The notes under the pieces: generated by a model | What the model was told of the DNA's origin: nothing | Seen by the model: the letters and a program-made list of their open reading frames with translations, nothing else | Database searches by the model: none | Position numbers and translations under genes: made by a program | Source: Anaerolineae bacterium | GTDB lineage: Bacteria; Chloroflexota; Anaerolineae; Aggregatilineales; Phototrophicaceae | Direction: 5' to 3' | NCBI GenBank assembly: GCA_020849765.1 | Contig: JADLAY010000005.1 | Span: 1-64,000 of the forward strand | Length of the DNA: 64,000 nucleotides | In this document: piece by piece, positions 52,422-61,903 of the stretch | Layout of the letters: every line of letters starts with the position of its first letter | Numbering within the stretch: the first letter of the stretch is position 1

Positions 52422-53795
52422 ATGAATGTCATCCTCATCGTCTCAGATACGTTCCGGCGCGATCACCTGGGCGTTTACGGCAACAAGACCGTGCGCACGC
52501 CCAACCTGGATCGCTTTGCCGAGCGAGCGGTGGTCTTCGAGTCGTGCTATCCGTCTTCATTTCCGACGGTGCCCGCGCGCGCGGACTTGATGACGGGGCG
52601 CTACACCTTCACTTATCTGTCCTGGGGGCCGCTGCCGCAGCAAGAAGTCACGCTCGCGCGGACGCTGGTGCAGGCCGGGATTGCGACCGCCGCCGTGGCG
52701 GATACGCCCTTCTTGACGCGCAATGGCTATGGACATGACCGCGGCTTTCAGGATTTCGTCTACGTGCGCGGCCAATTAAACGGCACCGAGCGCGATTATC
52801 GCCACGTCAACCGCCCGGCCTCCGAGATCGACGGCTACTGCGCACCCAAGACATTCAAGGAAGCGGGCGACTGGCTGGATCGCCATCACGAGAAGCCGTT
52901 CTTCCTCTACGTCGATACCTGGGACCCGCACGAACCCTGGGACCCGCCCAAGCATTACGTCAAGCCGTATCTGCCGGACTATAACGGCGAAGTCATTCAA
53001 CCGGCTTATTGGGATTACGCTGAGGCGGGCATCTCTGAGAAAGACCTGGAGATCGCCCACGCCTGCTACATGGGCGAGATTTCGATGGTCGATCACTGGT
53101 TCGGCTATCTGATGGAGCGCATCCGCGTCCTCAACCTGCTGGAGAACACCTGCATCATCTTCGTCTCCGATCATGGTTTCTACTTCGGCGAACACGGCAT
53201 CTTCGGTAAGCGCCGCTTCCGCTGGCCGGATAACAGCGGCTTCGAAGAAGGTTTCGCCAAGGGGATGACGATGGCACAGCAGACGGTGCACTGGTCGCCC
53301 CTGCACAACGAAGTGATTCAGGTGCCGTTGATGATCTACGTGCCCGGCCAGCAGGCGCATCGCGTCGAAGGTCTCGTCACTCTTCCCGACCTGATGCCGA
53401 CCGTGCTTGACATGTTCGACGTCCCGGTGCCGGAGCGCGTACAGGCGAAATCGCTCATGCCGCTCGTCAACGGCTCGACCAAGTCGATCCACGACTTCAT
53501 CATCACTTCCGCGCCGTTCGAAGAGATCGGGCAGATGTCGAAGACGGTTGACGACCGCACGCGCACCGTCGTCGAGATCTCGCCCAGCACGATTACCGAC
53601 GGCGAATGGGATCTGCTCTACAGTGTCGAGAATCAGCGCGTCTGCCTGTATCGCACCAAGGAAGATCCCGGCCACAAGAACGACGTCGCCGCCGATCATC
53701 CAGAGGTGGTCGAGCGTTTGCACCGGAAGTTCGCCGAGTGGCTCAAGACGGTCGATACCCCGGCGACGCATCTCAACCCGCGCCTGCATCTATAG
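52422..53795 (+). CDS. Sulfatase-fold hydrolase with Thr at the nucleophile position
   Basis: 457 residues, cytoplasmic. It has the alkaline-phosphatase/sulfatase fold with metal ligands VSDTFRRDH at the start and IFVSDHGFYFGEHG later. The activation motif is Thr49-Val-Pro-Ala-Arg53 (then ADLMTGRY), where sulfatases have Cys or Ser in CxPxR. Maturases do not make formylglycine from Thr, so the protein may use Thr as a direct nucleophile, as phosphotransferases of this superfamily do, or have lost activity. It ends the sugar-import operon. Phosphatase, phosphodiesterase or sulfatase activity on the imported sugar is possible. Confidence 0.85.
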   Translation: MNVILIVSDTFRRDHLGVYGNKTVRTPNLDRFAERAVVFESCYPSSFPTVPARADLMTGRYTFTYLSWGPLPQQEVTLARTLVQAGIATAAVADTPFLTRNGYGHDRGFQDFVYVRGQLNGTERDYRHVNRPASEIDGYCAPKTFKEAGDWLDRHHEKPFFLYVDTWDPHEPWDPPKHYVKPYLPDYNGEVIQPAYWDYAEAGISEKDLEIAHACYMGEISMVDHWFGYLMERIRVLNLLENTCIIFVSDHGFYFGEHGIFGKRRFRWPDNSGFEEGFAKGMTMAQQTVHWSPLHNEVIQVPLMIYVPGQQAHRVEGLVTLPDLMPTVLDMFDVPVPERVQAKSLMPLVNGSTKSIHDFIITSAPFEEIGQMSKTVDDRTRTVVEISPSTITDGEWDLLYSVENQRVCLYRTKEDPGHKNDVAADHPEVVERLHRKFAEWLKTVDTPATHLNPRLHL

Positions 53796-53802
53796 GCATG
53801 AG

Positions 53803-53850
53803 CCCGTGGCGCAGTGGGCACGGCTCACTGCGCCACGGGTTCCCTTCTTC
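53803..53850. terminator. Strong terminator between convergent operons
   Basis: A perfect 14-bp stem, CCCGTGGCGCAGTG (53803-53816) with CACTGCGCCACGGG (53826-53839), has a 9-base loop and is followed by a T/C-rich run. It lies between two converging stop codons and may act on both strands. Confidence 0.85.
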
Positions 53851-53852
53851 GC

Positions 53853-54842
53853 TCAGATGACCTTATATTGGGGATACGGATACTCATCATCAGAGTGCGT
53901 GCTGTGCGGTGTCGAGATCGGCCTGCGCGCCTCGACCCGTGCCGTATACGTGCCGGACGTGACTCCGTCGGCGCTGGCGTAATCGATCTGCACGTCGGCC
54001 CACCCTGGCTGGTCGTGATCGCCATCCTGTGCGATCACCCGCCCCGTTTTGTCGTAGCCGAACCACGCCCAGCCGTGCGCCATCCACAGCTCGCGCTCTG
54101 CCGCCTGTAAGAAGCCGTCTTCCATGCCCGCCCAGCCGCGATAATGCCCATAGAGCGCGCGCACGTCGCCGGTCCGCTCGGCGATCTGTGCGGCCTGCGG
54201 CTCTTCGACGTAGGCCCAGTAATGCCCGGTCGGCATGTCCATCATCGTCGGTGCGAACACATGCCCGCCAAAGTGACTGACGCGCCACGTGCGCAGATGC
54301 TCGGTCGAATGGTGCTTGCGCAGGCTGTGGTAGAGGGGGTAGCCGAACTTGGCGCAGGCGGCGTCGATCGTGCCGTGGGTGCAGACCATCAGGTCGCGCG
54401 TCGTGTCGTGCTCCGGCTCGCGATAGATCTCGAACTGCGGCAGATCGTCGTTCGCCTCGTACAGCGCCCAGATCAGCGGCCCCAATTGGTCCCGCGGGAC
54501 GAGATATTCGCGCTTGCTGTAGTGCGCGAAGGCGCCTTGAGGCTGCTGGTAGAACATCACCCGGCACATGCCCGGGCGGGAGTAAGCCTCGTCCGGCGCG
54601 ATCATGAGCGGGCGATGCGGGTAGCCCTGCCCGGCCTGATAGCGCTGCATCCACAACGCCATCAGATCGATGACTTCCTGCGGCAGCACACCGGCTTCGT
54701 GATAGATGCTGTTCTTCCACGGCAGCGGGATCTCGACGGCCAGCGCATCTTCGAAATGATGCGCATAACCCACCGGATCAAGCCCTTTTTGCAGTGCCAG
54801 CACGTTACAGTAGAGCCTGGTCGTCGTCTTAACGGGCTGCAT
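53853..54842 (-). CDS. Sucrase/ferredoxin-like thioredoxin-fold [2Fe-2S] protein
   Basis: 329 residues. The Suc/Fer-like family has a thioredoxin fold, and its conserved residues are all here: Cys154 in [10 protein letters not shown], Cys163, and His190 and His194 in HFGGH, with spacings C-x8-C, 27 to the first His, and H-x3-H. The mitochondrial homologue Aim32 uses two Cys and two His with this spacing to hold a [2Fe-2S] cluster. As the last gene of a siderophore-type ABC operon, it may reduce ferric siderophore after import. The start overlaps the ATPase gene by 14 bases. Confidence 0.85.
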   Translation of the reverse strand: MQPVKTTTRLYCNVLALQKGLDPVGYAHHFEDALAVEIPLPWKNSIYHEAGVLPQEVIDLMALWMQRYQAGQGYPHRPLMIAPDEAYSRPGMCRVMFYQQPQGAFAHYSKREYLVPRDQLGPLIWALYEANDDLPQFEIYREPEHDTTRDLMVCTHGTIDAACAKFGYPLYHSLRKHHSTEHLRTWRVSHFGGHVFAPTMMDMPTGHYWAYVEEPQAAQIAERTGDVRALYGHYRGWAGMEDGFLQAAERELWMAHGWAWFGYDKTGRVIAQDGDHDQPGWADVQIDYASADGVTSGTYTARVEARRPISTPHSTHSDDEYPYPQYKVI

Positions 54843-55701
54843 CGGCGACCTTCTCCACGTGGTTCGTATTCGGACGATGGCCGTTCTGGCGCACGACGTC
54901 CGTCGTGGGCGTCGCGTGTCGCCTGCGGCTCTCCGGCACGACCAGCGGCTTGCCCGTCACCGGGTCGGCGATCACGCGGCAGCCGATCTCGAACACCTCG
55001 TGCACCATCTTTTCGGTCACGACCTGATCGGGCGCGCCCTGGGCCATGATCTGCCCGCCGCGCATAGCGACGACCCTATCGGCATAGCGGCAGGCCTGAT
55101 TGAGATCGTGGAGCACCATCACGATCGTCTTGCCGCGCTCCAGGTTGAGATCCTGAAGCAGATCCAGCACTTCGATCTGGTAGGCGAGGTCGAGGAAGGT
55201 CGTCGGCTCGTCGAGCAGGATCAGATCGCTGTCCTGCGCCAGCGTCATCGCGATCCATGCTCGCTGGCGCTGCCCGCCGGACAGCGTATCGACGGCGCGG
55301 TCGGCGAACTCAGCGATGTGCGTGATCTCCAGTGCCTCGCGCGTGATGCGTTCGTCCTCAGGCGACCACTGCTGAAACCAGCTTTGATGTGGGTAGCGCC
55401 CCTGGGCGACCAGTTCGTGCACGGTCAAGCCCTCCGGCGCGACCGGCCCCTGCGGTAGAATGCCGAGCCGCTTGGCCAGTGCCTTGGTCGGCAGCCGCCA
55501 GATGTCGTCACTATCGAGCACGACGCTGCCCGCCCGCGGTTTGAGCAGCCTCGAGATGCCGCGCAGCAGCGTCGACTTGCCGCATCCGTTGGGGCCGACC
55601 AGCGCGGTGATCTTGCCCGTGGGGATGGTCAGGCGCATCTTCTGGATGATGGTGGCATTCTCGTATGCCAGTGTGATGTCGTGGGCGTTCAGTTCGCTCA
55701 T
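54829..55701 (-). CDS. Iron-siderophore/cobalamin-type ABC transporter ATP-binding protein
   Basis: 290 residues. Walker [10 protein letters not shown] (36-44), signature LSGGQRQR, Walker [14 protein letters not shown], and the switch His in VLHDLNQA are present. The sequence after the signature matches the FecE/FepC/BtuD group. It drives import by the FecCD permease pair upstream. A 40-residue carboxy-terminal extension rich in Arg/His/Asn is not typical. A substrate is not set by sequence; iron-siderophore, heme and cobalamin are all possible. Confidence 0.94.
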   Translation of the reverse strand: MSELNAHDITLAYENATIIQKMRLTIPTGKITALVGPNGCGKSTLLRGISRLLKPRAGSVVLDSDDIWRLPTKALAKRLGILPQGPVAPEGLTVHELVAQGRYPHQSWFQQWSPEDERITREALEITHIAEFADRAVDTLSGGQRQRAWIAMTLAQDSDLILLDEPTTFLDLAYQIEVLDLLQDLNLERGKTIVMVLHDLNQACRYADRVVAMRGGQIMAQGAPDQVVTEKMVHEVFEIGCRVIADPVTGKPLVVPESRRRHATPTTDVVRQNGHRPNTNHVEKVADAAR

Positions 55702-55708
55702 GATGTCC

Positions 55709-56785
55709 CTAACGATTGCGGCTGCGATACAGCAAGTACATGAAATACGGCGCGCCGATCATGGCCGTCACGATGCCAATCGGCAGTTCGCTCGGCGCGA
55801 TGACCCAGCGCCCGATCAAGTCCGCCAGCACCAGCAGCGCCCCGCCGAAGAGCGCCGAGATCGGCACCAGCCCTTCGTGCGAGGGGCCGACCAGCCGCCG
55901 GGTGACGTGCGGCGCGACCAGCCCGACAAAACCGATCGTCCCGGCAACGGCGACCGCCGCCGCGGCCAGGGCGACGCTGATGATCAGCAGCAGACCGCGC
56001 TGCCACTCGATGCGCAGGCCCAGGCCTTTGGCCGTCGCATCGCCCAGGCCGAGCGTATTCAATTGGCGCGCCATCAGGATCGCCGCCGGCAGGAACACGA
56101 GCAGCCAGCCGCCGATGGCGTAGACGTGCTCCCAGTTGCGCCCGTAGACGCTGCCGGTCAGCCAGACGTAAGCCTGCTGCACGTCGTTGATCTGGCCGAA
56201 AAGGAGCATGATCGTCGTCACGGACGCGAGGACGGCTTCCAGCGCGATGCCGACCAGGATCAGGCGGATCGGGCTGCTGCCCTCGCCCTTCCATGCCAGG
56301 GCGTAGATCGCGACCGCCGTGATCAAAGCCCCGGCGAAGGCCGCCCACGGCAGCACGTAAGCGGGCACGTCCTTCAGCCACACGATCAGCGCGACGGCGG
56401 CCAGCCCGGCGCCGCTGCTGACGCCGAGCAGGTACGGATCGGCCAGGGCGTTGCGTGTGATCCCCTGCATGATCGTGCCGGAGACGGCCAGCGCCATGCC
56501 GACCAGGAAGGCCAGCACAATCCGCGGCAAGCGGAACGTATGCACGACCAGCGTGAAGTTGCGGTAGTCCGGGTGATCGCGGTTAAGGCCGAGCAGCGTT
56601 TGCACGACGTCGCCGACGCTCATGTTGTACTGGCCGTAGTTGATGCTGACGACGAGCACGACCAGCGTGAAGGCGATGATGCCCAGCGCGACCAGCGGTA
56701 CCCGGCGATCCAGCTTGTACGAGAAGTTGAGACCGCGCGGGCGGATCGTGATCCAGCTCGGGCGGAGCTGTTTTTCAGCGGCCAT
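55709..56785 (-). CDS. FecCD-family ABC transporter permease
   Basis: 358 residues with ten membrane helices. Family motifs seen are [40 protein letters not shown] and [16 protein letters not shown]. It forms a heterodimer or pairs with the permease at 56785. It shares one base with that gene's stop and begins immediately after it, showing tight coupling. Confidence 0.94.
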   Translation of the reverse strand: MAAEKQLRPSWITIRPRGLNFSYKLDRRVPLVALGIIAFTLVVLVVSINYGQYNMSVGDVVQTLLGLNRDHPDYRNFTLVVHTFRLPRIVLAFLVGMALAVSGTIMQGITRNALADPYLLGVSSGAGLAAVALIVWLKDVPAYVLPWAAFAGALITAVAIYALAWKGEGSSPIRLILVGIALEAVLASVTTIMLLFGQINDVQQAYVWLTGSVYGRNWEHVYAIGGWLLVFLPAAILMARQLNTLGLGDATAKGLGLRIEWQRGLLLIISVALAAAAVAVAGTIGFVGLVAPHVTRRLVGPSHEGLVPISALFGGALLVLADLIGRWVIAPSELPIGIVTAMIGAPYFMYLLYRSRNR

Positions 56786-57825
56786 CAGCGTTTCACCTTC
56801 CAGCGCGCCAGCCAGATGAAGAACGGCGCGCCGACGAACGCCATCATGACGCCGACCGGTAGCTCCTGCGGGCGAATCACGACCCGTGCGCCCACGTCCG
56901 CCACCGTGATCAGGATCGCGCCGAGCACGGCGGAGTATGGCAGTATCCAGCGGTAATCGACGCCGACGATGAAGCGCACGACGTGCGGGATCACCAACCC
57001 GACGAAGCCGATCGGCCCCGCCAGCGCCACCGCCCCGCCGCTCAGCAGCACCACGAGCAGCGCGGCGATGCCTTTGACCCAGCCCGTGCTCTGGCCCAGG
57101 CCTTTGGCGATGTCCTCGCCCAGGCTGATCGTCGTCAGTTGGCGACTGATGAGCAGCGCGCCGACGATCCCGGCGATCATGTAGGGCGCGGTCTGCAAGA
57201 GCAGCGGCATCTCGCGCCCGGCCAGCGACCCGGCTGTCCAGAAGCGGATCTTGTCGAGTGTCTCCTGGTCGCCGATCAGAATCGCCGTCGTGAACGACGA
57301 CAAAAACGCCGACAGGATCACGCCCGCCAGCGTCAGTTTGAGCGGCGTCGCGCCCCCGCGGCCCATCGAACCGAGCGTATAGACGATCACTGCCGCCACC
57401 GCCGCGCCGATGAAGCCGAAGACCGCATAGGTCGAGAGCGACGGCGTACCGAGCAGGAAGACCGCCAGGACGACGGCGAAGGCCGCGCCGCTGTTGATGC
57501 CGAGGATGCCACTGTCCGCCAGCGGGTTGCGCGTTAAGCCTTGCATGATCGCCCCGCTGACTGCCAGCGACGCCCCGACGATCATGCCGGACAGCACGCG
57601 CGGCAGGCGCACCGTCTGGATGATCAGGTGATCGAAGTTGGTCGTGTCATAGTGGAACAACGACTCGTAGACTACGGTCGAATCGATGTCCGCCGCGCCG
57701 AGCGTGATGCTCCACAGCAGGCAGCCGATCAACAGCAGCAAACAAACAAATAGCCCCGGCAGCAGCAGGGAGCGGCTGCCGAGGATGCGACTAGAAGGTG
57801 TTACGGTTTGCGTTTGCGCAGTCAC
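56785..57825 (-). CDS. FecCD-family ABC transporter permease
   Basis: 346 residues with nine to ten membrane helices. Motifs are [40 protein letters not shown] and [17 protein letters not shown]. The start is GTG at 57825, 17 bases after the binding-protein stop, without a strong ribosome site. It works with the permease at 55709 and the ATPase at 54829. Confidence 0.93.
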   Translation of the reverse strand: MTAQTQTVTPSSRILGSRSLLLPGLFVCLLLLIGCLLWSITLGAADIDSTVVYESLFHYDTTNFDHLIIQTVRLPRVLSGMIVGASLAVSGAIMQGLTRNPLADSGILGINSGAAFAVVLAVFLLGTPSLSTYAVFGFIGAAVAAVIVYTLGSMGRGGATPLKLTLAGVILSAFLSSFTTAILIGDQETLDKIRFWTAGSLAGREMPLLLQTAPYMIAGIVGALLISRQLTTISLGEDIAKGLGQSTGWVKGIAALLVVLLSGGAVALAGPIGFVGLVIPHVVRFIVGVDYRWILPYSAVLGAILITVADVGARVVIRPQELPVGVMMAFVGAPFFIWLARWKVKR

Positions 57826-57842
57826 AGGCGTGCAATCATCCT

Positions 57843-59690
57843 TTACTCTCCGGTGATGATCGTCACCAGATCATCGAGGACGAGATTGGCGCCCTGCACA
57901 CCCAGCCCGGCAATCCATATGTCGTCGTTCACGTCGTAGACGCGCGCGTTTTGCACAGCGCCCAGCGTCTGCCAGAGCGGGCTGTTCAGGAACGTGTCAC
58001 GTTCGCTGTCTTCCACGTCGTAGCCGGTGACGAAAATGTAGTCGGCGTCGGCGTCTTGCATCTGCTCGATCGAAATCTCCGACGAGAACACGTCCTGATC
58101 TTGCGCGGGCGGGCGCTGGAGCCCGATGTCCTGCAGGATATAGCCGATGTAGGAACTCTTGAGATACAGGCGCACCTGGCCCGGACGGAAGCGGATGACC
58201 GAGACCGTCGTCGTATCGAGCGCGTCGCCGAGCGCTGCCTGCACCTCGACAATGTGCGCGTCGTATTCGGCCAGGACTTGCTCGGCTTTGGCGTTCATGT
58301 TCAGCGCTTCCGCATGGAGCAGGAAGTTATCCTGCCACGGGACGCGCAGTGATTCGGTCAGCACCGTCGGTGCGATCTGCGAGAGCTGATCGTAAATCGC
58401 CTCGTAGCGCTGTTTGCTGCCCAGGATCAGGTCGGGAGCCAGCGCCAGGATCGCCTCGAAGTTCGGCTCGCTGATGGTGCCTGTGTCGGCGATGCCCTCA
58501 AGCTGGCCGCTGAGGTAAGCCTGGTAGCGCAGGGTATCGCCGGTCGGTGCGCCGATCACGGGCGCGCCCAGCGCGAGCGCGTTATCGAGTTCGCCCGTAT
58601 CCAGCACGACGACCCTCTGGGGATCTTCAACGACGCAGCTGGTGCCCATCGCATGGGCCACCGCGCGGAAGCCCGCTTCACACTCGATCGTCGCCTGGGC
58701 TGTTTCCAGCGCGGGCAGTTCGATGCCCATGGCCGTCAGCACCGTGTCGACGAGTAACTCCGCCGACAGCGGCCCGCCGAACAGCCAGACGTCGCCGCCC
58801 ATCCAGTAGGCGCGCTCTTGCTGGACGAATGTCAGGCTGCTCCACAGCGGCGATTCGGCGAACAAGGCGTTATCGCTCTCCTGCGCCACGTAGAAGAAGT
58901 TGAAGGCCTCATCGCGCAAATCGGCAAAGCCTTCGATGCCGATCTCGGTGAAGCCGTACAACTGCGGCGCGGCATCCCAGGCGTTCTCCAGCCCGATCTG
59001 CTCCAGGATGTGGACGCCCATCGCGTTGTCCGTGAACAGGCGGAAGGTCGACAGGTTGTCAGTCGTCCAGCCCTGCGACAGGATGAACGGCTCGCCGCTG
59101 CGACCCACCGCTTCCAGCGCCGCTTCTGCCGCGTCGTAGGTGGCTTCCATGTGCGCCAGCACCTGGCTGCCCTCGTCGGCGCGGTTGACTGCCGCGCCAA
59201 TCGTCGTGAACGTGCTCATCATCTCGTCGTATTGCGACACGCTCAGATCGTCCGGGTAGGGGTTGAAGACGAGCGTCGGCGCAATCGCGCTCAATTCGTC
59301 GTAGTTTTCGGTCAGGCGGAAGGCCACGCCGATGATCATGTCGGGGTTCAACCCGGCGATCACTTCCAGATTCGGCTCATTGCGCGTGCCGACGTCGGCA
59401 ACGCTCGCGTCCAACGCGACCGGGATCTTGACCCACTCGCTGTAGCCGTCGATGTCGGCCATCCCGACCGGCTGAATGCCCAGCGCGAGCAGATCTTCCG
59501 TGTACGTCCATTCCAGCGTGACGATGCGCTGCGGATTCTCCGGCACACATTTTTCGCCCATCGCATCCGTCACCGGCTGGAACCCGGCGACGCAGGCGCT
59601 CGTATCCTGAGCCTGGACGCTGGCGAACGTCAGCAATATCAAAAGCGCTGCTAACGCGTAAAGACCTGGTCGGCGACGAAAGTCAAACAT
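57843..59690 (-). CDS. Fused double siderophore-type (FecB/BtuF-like) solute-binding protein
   Basis: 615 residues, about twice the usual length. A signal peptide (about 1-28, FASVQAQ) has no lipobox. Two full type III binding domains follow in tandem: about 30-330 and about 335-612. Each starts with the same pattern, CxxGFxxVxxAMGxxCVxxxPQR (Cys33/Cys48 and Cys337/Cys352), and has a [22 protein letters not shown] segment. Such proteins capture ferric siderophores, heme or cobalamin. Two fused domains could serve two sites of one transporter or raise capture. It heads the operon with two permeases, an ATPase and a Suc/Fer-like protein. Confidence 0.88.
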   Translation of the reverse strand: MFDFRRRPGLYALAALLILLTFASVQAQDTSACVAGFQPVTDAMGEKCVPENPQRIVTLEWTYTEDLLALGIQPVGMADIDGYSEWVKIPVALDASVADVGTRNEPNLEVIAGLNPDMIIGVAFRLTENYDELSAIAPTLVFNPYPDDLSVSQYDEMMSTFTTIGAAVNRADEGSQVLAHMEATYDAAEAALEAVGRSGEPFILSQGWTTDNLSTFRLFTDNAMGVHILEQIGLENAWDAAPQLYGFTEIGIEGFADLRDEAFNFFYVAQESDNALFAESPLWSSLTFVQQERAYWMGGDVWLFGGPLSAELLVDTVLTAMGIELPALETAQATIECEAGFRAVAHAMGTSCVVEDPQRVVVLDTGELDNALALGAPVIGAPTGDTLRYQAYLSGQLEGIADTGTISEPNFEAILALAPDLILGSKQRYEAIYDQLSQIAPTVLTESLRVPWQDNFLLHAEALNMNAKAEQVLAEYDAHIVEVQAALGDALDTTTVSVIRFRPGQVRLYLKSSYIGYILQDIGLQRPPAQDQDVFSSEISIEQMQDADADYIFVTGYDVEDSERDTFLNSPLWQTLGAVQNARVYDVNDDIWIAGLGVQGANLVLDDLVTIITGE

Positions 59691-60091
59691 GCTTACCTCT
59701 TTGCGGCGTTATGCGGTTCGTTCAGGTTGAGGAAATTCACCTCGTTTGTCAGGCAATGGTAATCAGAGGCTTCGGGGAAAATCTACGAGCGCGATTAAGG
59801 CGCGGATTTCACCTGCACAGGGTCGGGAACGACCAGCGGCAAAAATAGAAATGAATCTTAAGAATTCTGTAGAAATCTGCGCGGAAAAAGGTTGTACGCC
59901 GGGTTAAATTGATTTCATGACGGCGACAAAACCGGTTTCGACATGGCGTGCATCTGCAACGCGGCCTGACAATGCATTCAGGAACGATTCAGTGCGCTGG
60001 GGATCGCCATAAACGACATGACGGCTCTACTGTTGAGAGCCGTCACGCCTGGAGGGAATGGGAAAGGGGCAACCTGGGCTGCAAAGAGACA
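59691..60091. other. Intergenic region between the siderophore and second sugar operons
   Basis: No convincing gene is seen. It should hold the promoter of the binding protein at 59690, but no clear pair was found. An AT-rich patch at 59850-59880 contains the palindromes CTTAAG and GAATTC. GAGG and CCTC (59729-59732, 59740-59743) are a weak inverted repeat near the start. I did not find a recognisable Fur, IdeR or B12 element. The right end has the terminator at 60019-60045. Confidence 0.45.
60019..60045 (-). terminator. Hairpin after the second sugar ABC operon
   Basis: TGACGGCTCT (60019-60028) pairs perfectly with AGAGCCGTCA (60036-60045) around a 7-base loop, 46 bases after the permease stop on the minus strand. 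The T tract is weak, so termination may be Rho-aided. Confidence 0.65.
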
Positions 60092-60880
60092 TCAGCGAAT
60101 GGCGCCGGACGTCACCCCTTGTTCGAAGGATTTCTGCAGGAACAGATAGGCGATGATCACCGGCAGGCTGATCAGCACCAGCGAGGCAAAGACCTTGGTC
60201 ACGTCGACCGAGAACTCGCCGGTGAAAAACTGCGGCACCTGAGTCACCGTGCGCATCGACGAGTCTTGCATGAAGACCAGGGCCAGGAAGTATTCGTTCC
60301 ACGACTGGAGAAATGTCCACACGACGACCACGGCGGAGATCGCCTTGCTCACCGGCAGGACGATCCACATCAGCGCCGTCAACGAGCTGCAGCCGTCGAT
60401 GCGTGCGGCGTCGAGCAGTTCGTCGGGCACGGTGTCGAGGAAGTTGCGCACGAGCAGCAGCGTGAACGGCGCGGTAAAGGCCGTGTAAGGCAGGATCAGC
60501 GCCAGGTAGCTGTTGAACAGTCCGAGCTGCCGGAACGTGATGTAAATCGGGACGATCAACGCGATACTGGGCAACAGCAGCCCCATGATCACCATGTTGA
60601 ACAAGAGTGGCTTGCCACGAAACTTGAGCTTCGAAAAGGCATAGGCCGCCAGCCACGTCACCACGAACACCAGCACGATCGTGCCAGCGGTGACGACCGC
60701 GCTGTTGAGGAAGAAGCGCGGGAACAGCGGATGCGTCAGCACCGTGACGTAGTTCTGCAAGCCCTCACCGCGCAAAGAGACACCGATCACAGCGACCAGC
60801 GGCAGTGCAAAGATGATGGCCAGTAGGGTCAGGATGGCCTGGGCGATGAACGTGACGACGGGTCTGTTGTGGTCAAACAT
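60092..60880 (-). CDS. Sugar ABC transporter permease, MalG-like
   Basis: 262 residues with six helices. The EAA loop is ELLDAARIDGCSSLTALMWIVLP. It is the last gene of the second sugar operon (binding protein, permease, permease) and follows the upstream permease by 12 bases. As in the first operon, no ATPase gene is present. Confidence 0.93.
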   Translation of the reverse strand: MFDHNRPVVTFIAQAILTLLAIIFALPLVAVIGVSLRGEGLQNYVTVLTHPLFPRFFLNSAVVTAGTIVLVFVVTWLAAYAFSKLKFRGKPLLFNMVIMGLLLPSIALIVPIYITFRQLGLFNSYLALILPYTAFTAPFTLLLVRNFLDTVPDELLDAARIDGCSSLTALMWIVLPVSKAISAVVVVWTFLQSWNEYFLALVFMQDSSMRTVTQVPQFFTGEFSVDVTKVFASLVLISLPVIIAYLFLQKSFEQGVTSGAIR

Positions 60881-60892
60881 CGGTTACGCGCC

Positions 60893-61825
60893 TCACTGAT
60901 CGCTATATGCACGAAGCTGGACGACGGTCAGCACGAGCGCGATCAATAACAGAATGATCGACAGCGCGGCAGAGTAGCCTGCGTCAAATTCCAGGATGCC
61001 TCGCTTGAAAATGTAGGTCGAGAGCATCTCGGTCGAGCGACCGGGGCCGCCGTTGGTCGTCAGGTAGACGATGTCGAACGTCTTCAGCGTGCCGATCATG
61101 CCGAGAATGATGAGCGAGAAGTGCGTCGGTCGCAGCAATGGGATCGTCACGTAGAAAACGCGCTGCCAGAAATTGGCGCCGTCGATGCGCGCCGCCTCAT
61201 ACAGGTGTTCGTCGATGACCGTCAGCGCCGCGAAGTACATCATGAAGCTGAAGCCCGTCCACTGCCAGATGTTGATCGCCGCCAGCGCCAGCAGTGCGGT
61301 CGCCGGGTCCGCCAGCCAGGGATGCGCCAGCGATTCCAGCCCCATCGCCGTCAGGGCAGCGTTCAGTTCACCGCCGTTGGCATTCAAAATCTGGCGGAAG
61401 ATGTAGGAGACGACGGCGGACGCCAGCACCACAGGCACGAAGAAGATGATCTTGTAGATGGACTTCAGGCGCACCTGGGAGCGCAGCAGCACGGCGATAG
61501 TCAGCCCCAGCACCATCTGCGTCAGGATGGTGACGAACATGAAAAGGAACGTATTCTTGAGCGCCTGAAAGAAGACCGGGTCGCGCAAGATCGCCTGATA
61601 GTTATCCAGGCCGATGAATTTGCGGTTGAGGCTGATGCCGTTCCAATCGTACAGGCTGACGTCAGCCGTATAGATGATGCCGTAGTAGATGAATGCCACG
61701 ACGAGGGACAGCATCGGCAGGATGTAGAGGTAATTCAGATTGAACCGGGGTTGCGGTCTGGTTGTCACGGATTGTGCCGGCTGTTCTTGTTCGCGTCTTA
61801 AAGAAAGCGTTCGATGGTTATTCAT
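60893..61825 (-). CDS. Sugar ABC transporter permease, MalF-like
   Basis: 310 residues with six helices. The EAA loop is HLYEAARIDGANFWQRVFYVTIP, and LNGISLNRKFIGLDNY-like residues lie in the first periplasmic loop. The ATG at 61825 is chosen; a TTG at 61900 in the same frame would add 25 residues not typical of the family. It forms the channel with the permease at 60092. A hairpin lies between it and the binding-protein gene. Confidence 0.9.
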   Translation of the reverse strand: MNNHRTLSLRREQEQPAQSVTTRPQPRFNLNYLYILPMLSLVVAFIYYGIIYTADVSLYDWNGISLNRKFIGLDNYQAILRDPVFFQALKNTFLFMFVTILTQMVLGLTIAVLLRSQVRLKSIYKIIFFVPVVLASAVVSYIFRQILNANGGELNAALTAMGLESLAHPWLADPATALLALAAINIWQWTGFSFMMYFAALTVIDEHLYEAARIDGANFWQRVFYVTIPLLRPTHFSLIILGMIGTLKTFDIVYLTTNGGPGRSTEMLSTYIFKRGILEFDAGYSAALSIILLLIALVLTVVQLRAYSDQ

Positions 61826-61862
61826 CAATAAGGCCCACTCACTACTGAGACATCCAATCGAT

Positions 61863-61889
61863 CGCGGGTGAGCGCACGGCCCACCCGCG
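61863..61889 (-). promoter_or_regulatory. Intercistronic hairpin in the second sugar operon
   Basis: CGCGGGTG (61863-61870) pairs perfectly with CACCCGCG (61882-61889) around an 11-base loop, without a T tract. It is between the binding-protein stop and the first permease, the same position as the hairpin at 50520 in the other sugar operon. Confidence 0.6.
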
Positions 61890-61903
61890 AGATCGTTCAA
61901 GGG

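Noticed and set aside
55460..56956. 498-codon plus-strand frame
   Set aside because: Antisense of the FecCD permease and ATPase genes, with Asp/Gln/Arg-rich low-complexity sequence.
59691..60091. Possible cobalamin riboswitch or Fur/IdeR box upstream of the binding protein
   Set aside because: Short GGTGAAATCC-like and AT-rich palindromic pieces occur, but no B12 box or full operator could be built.
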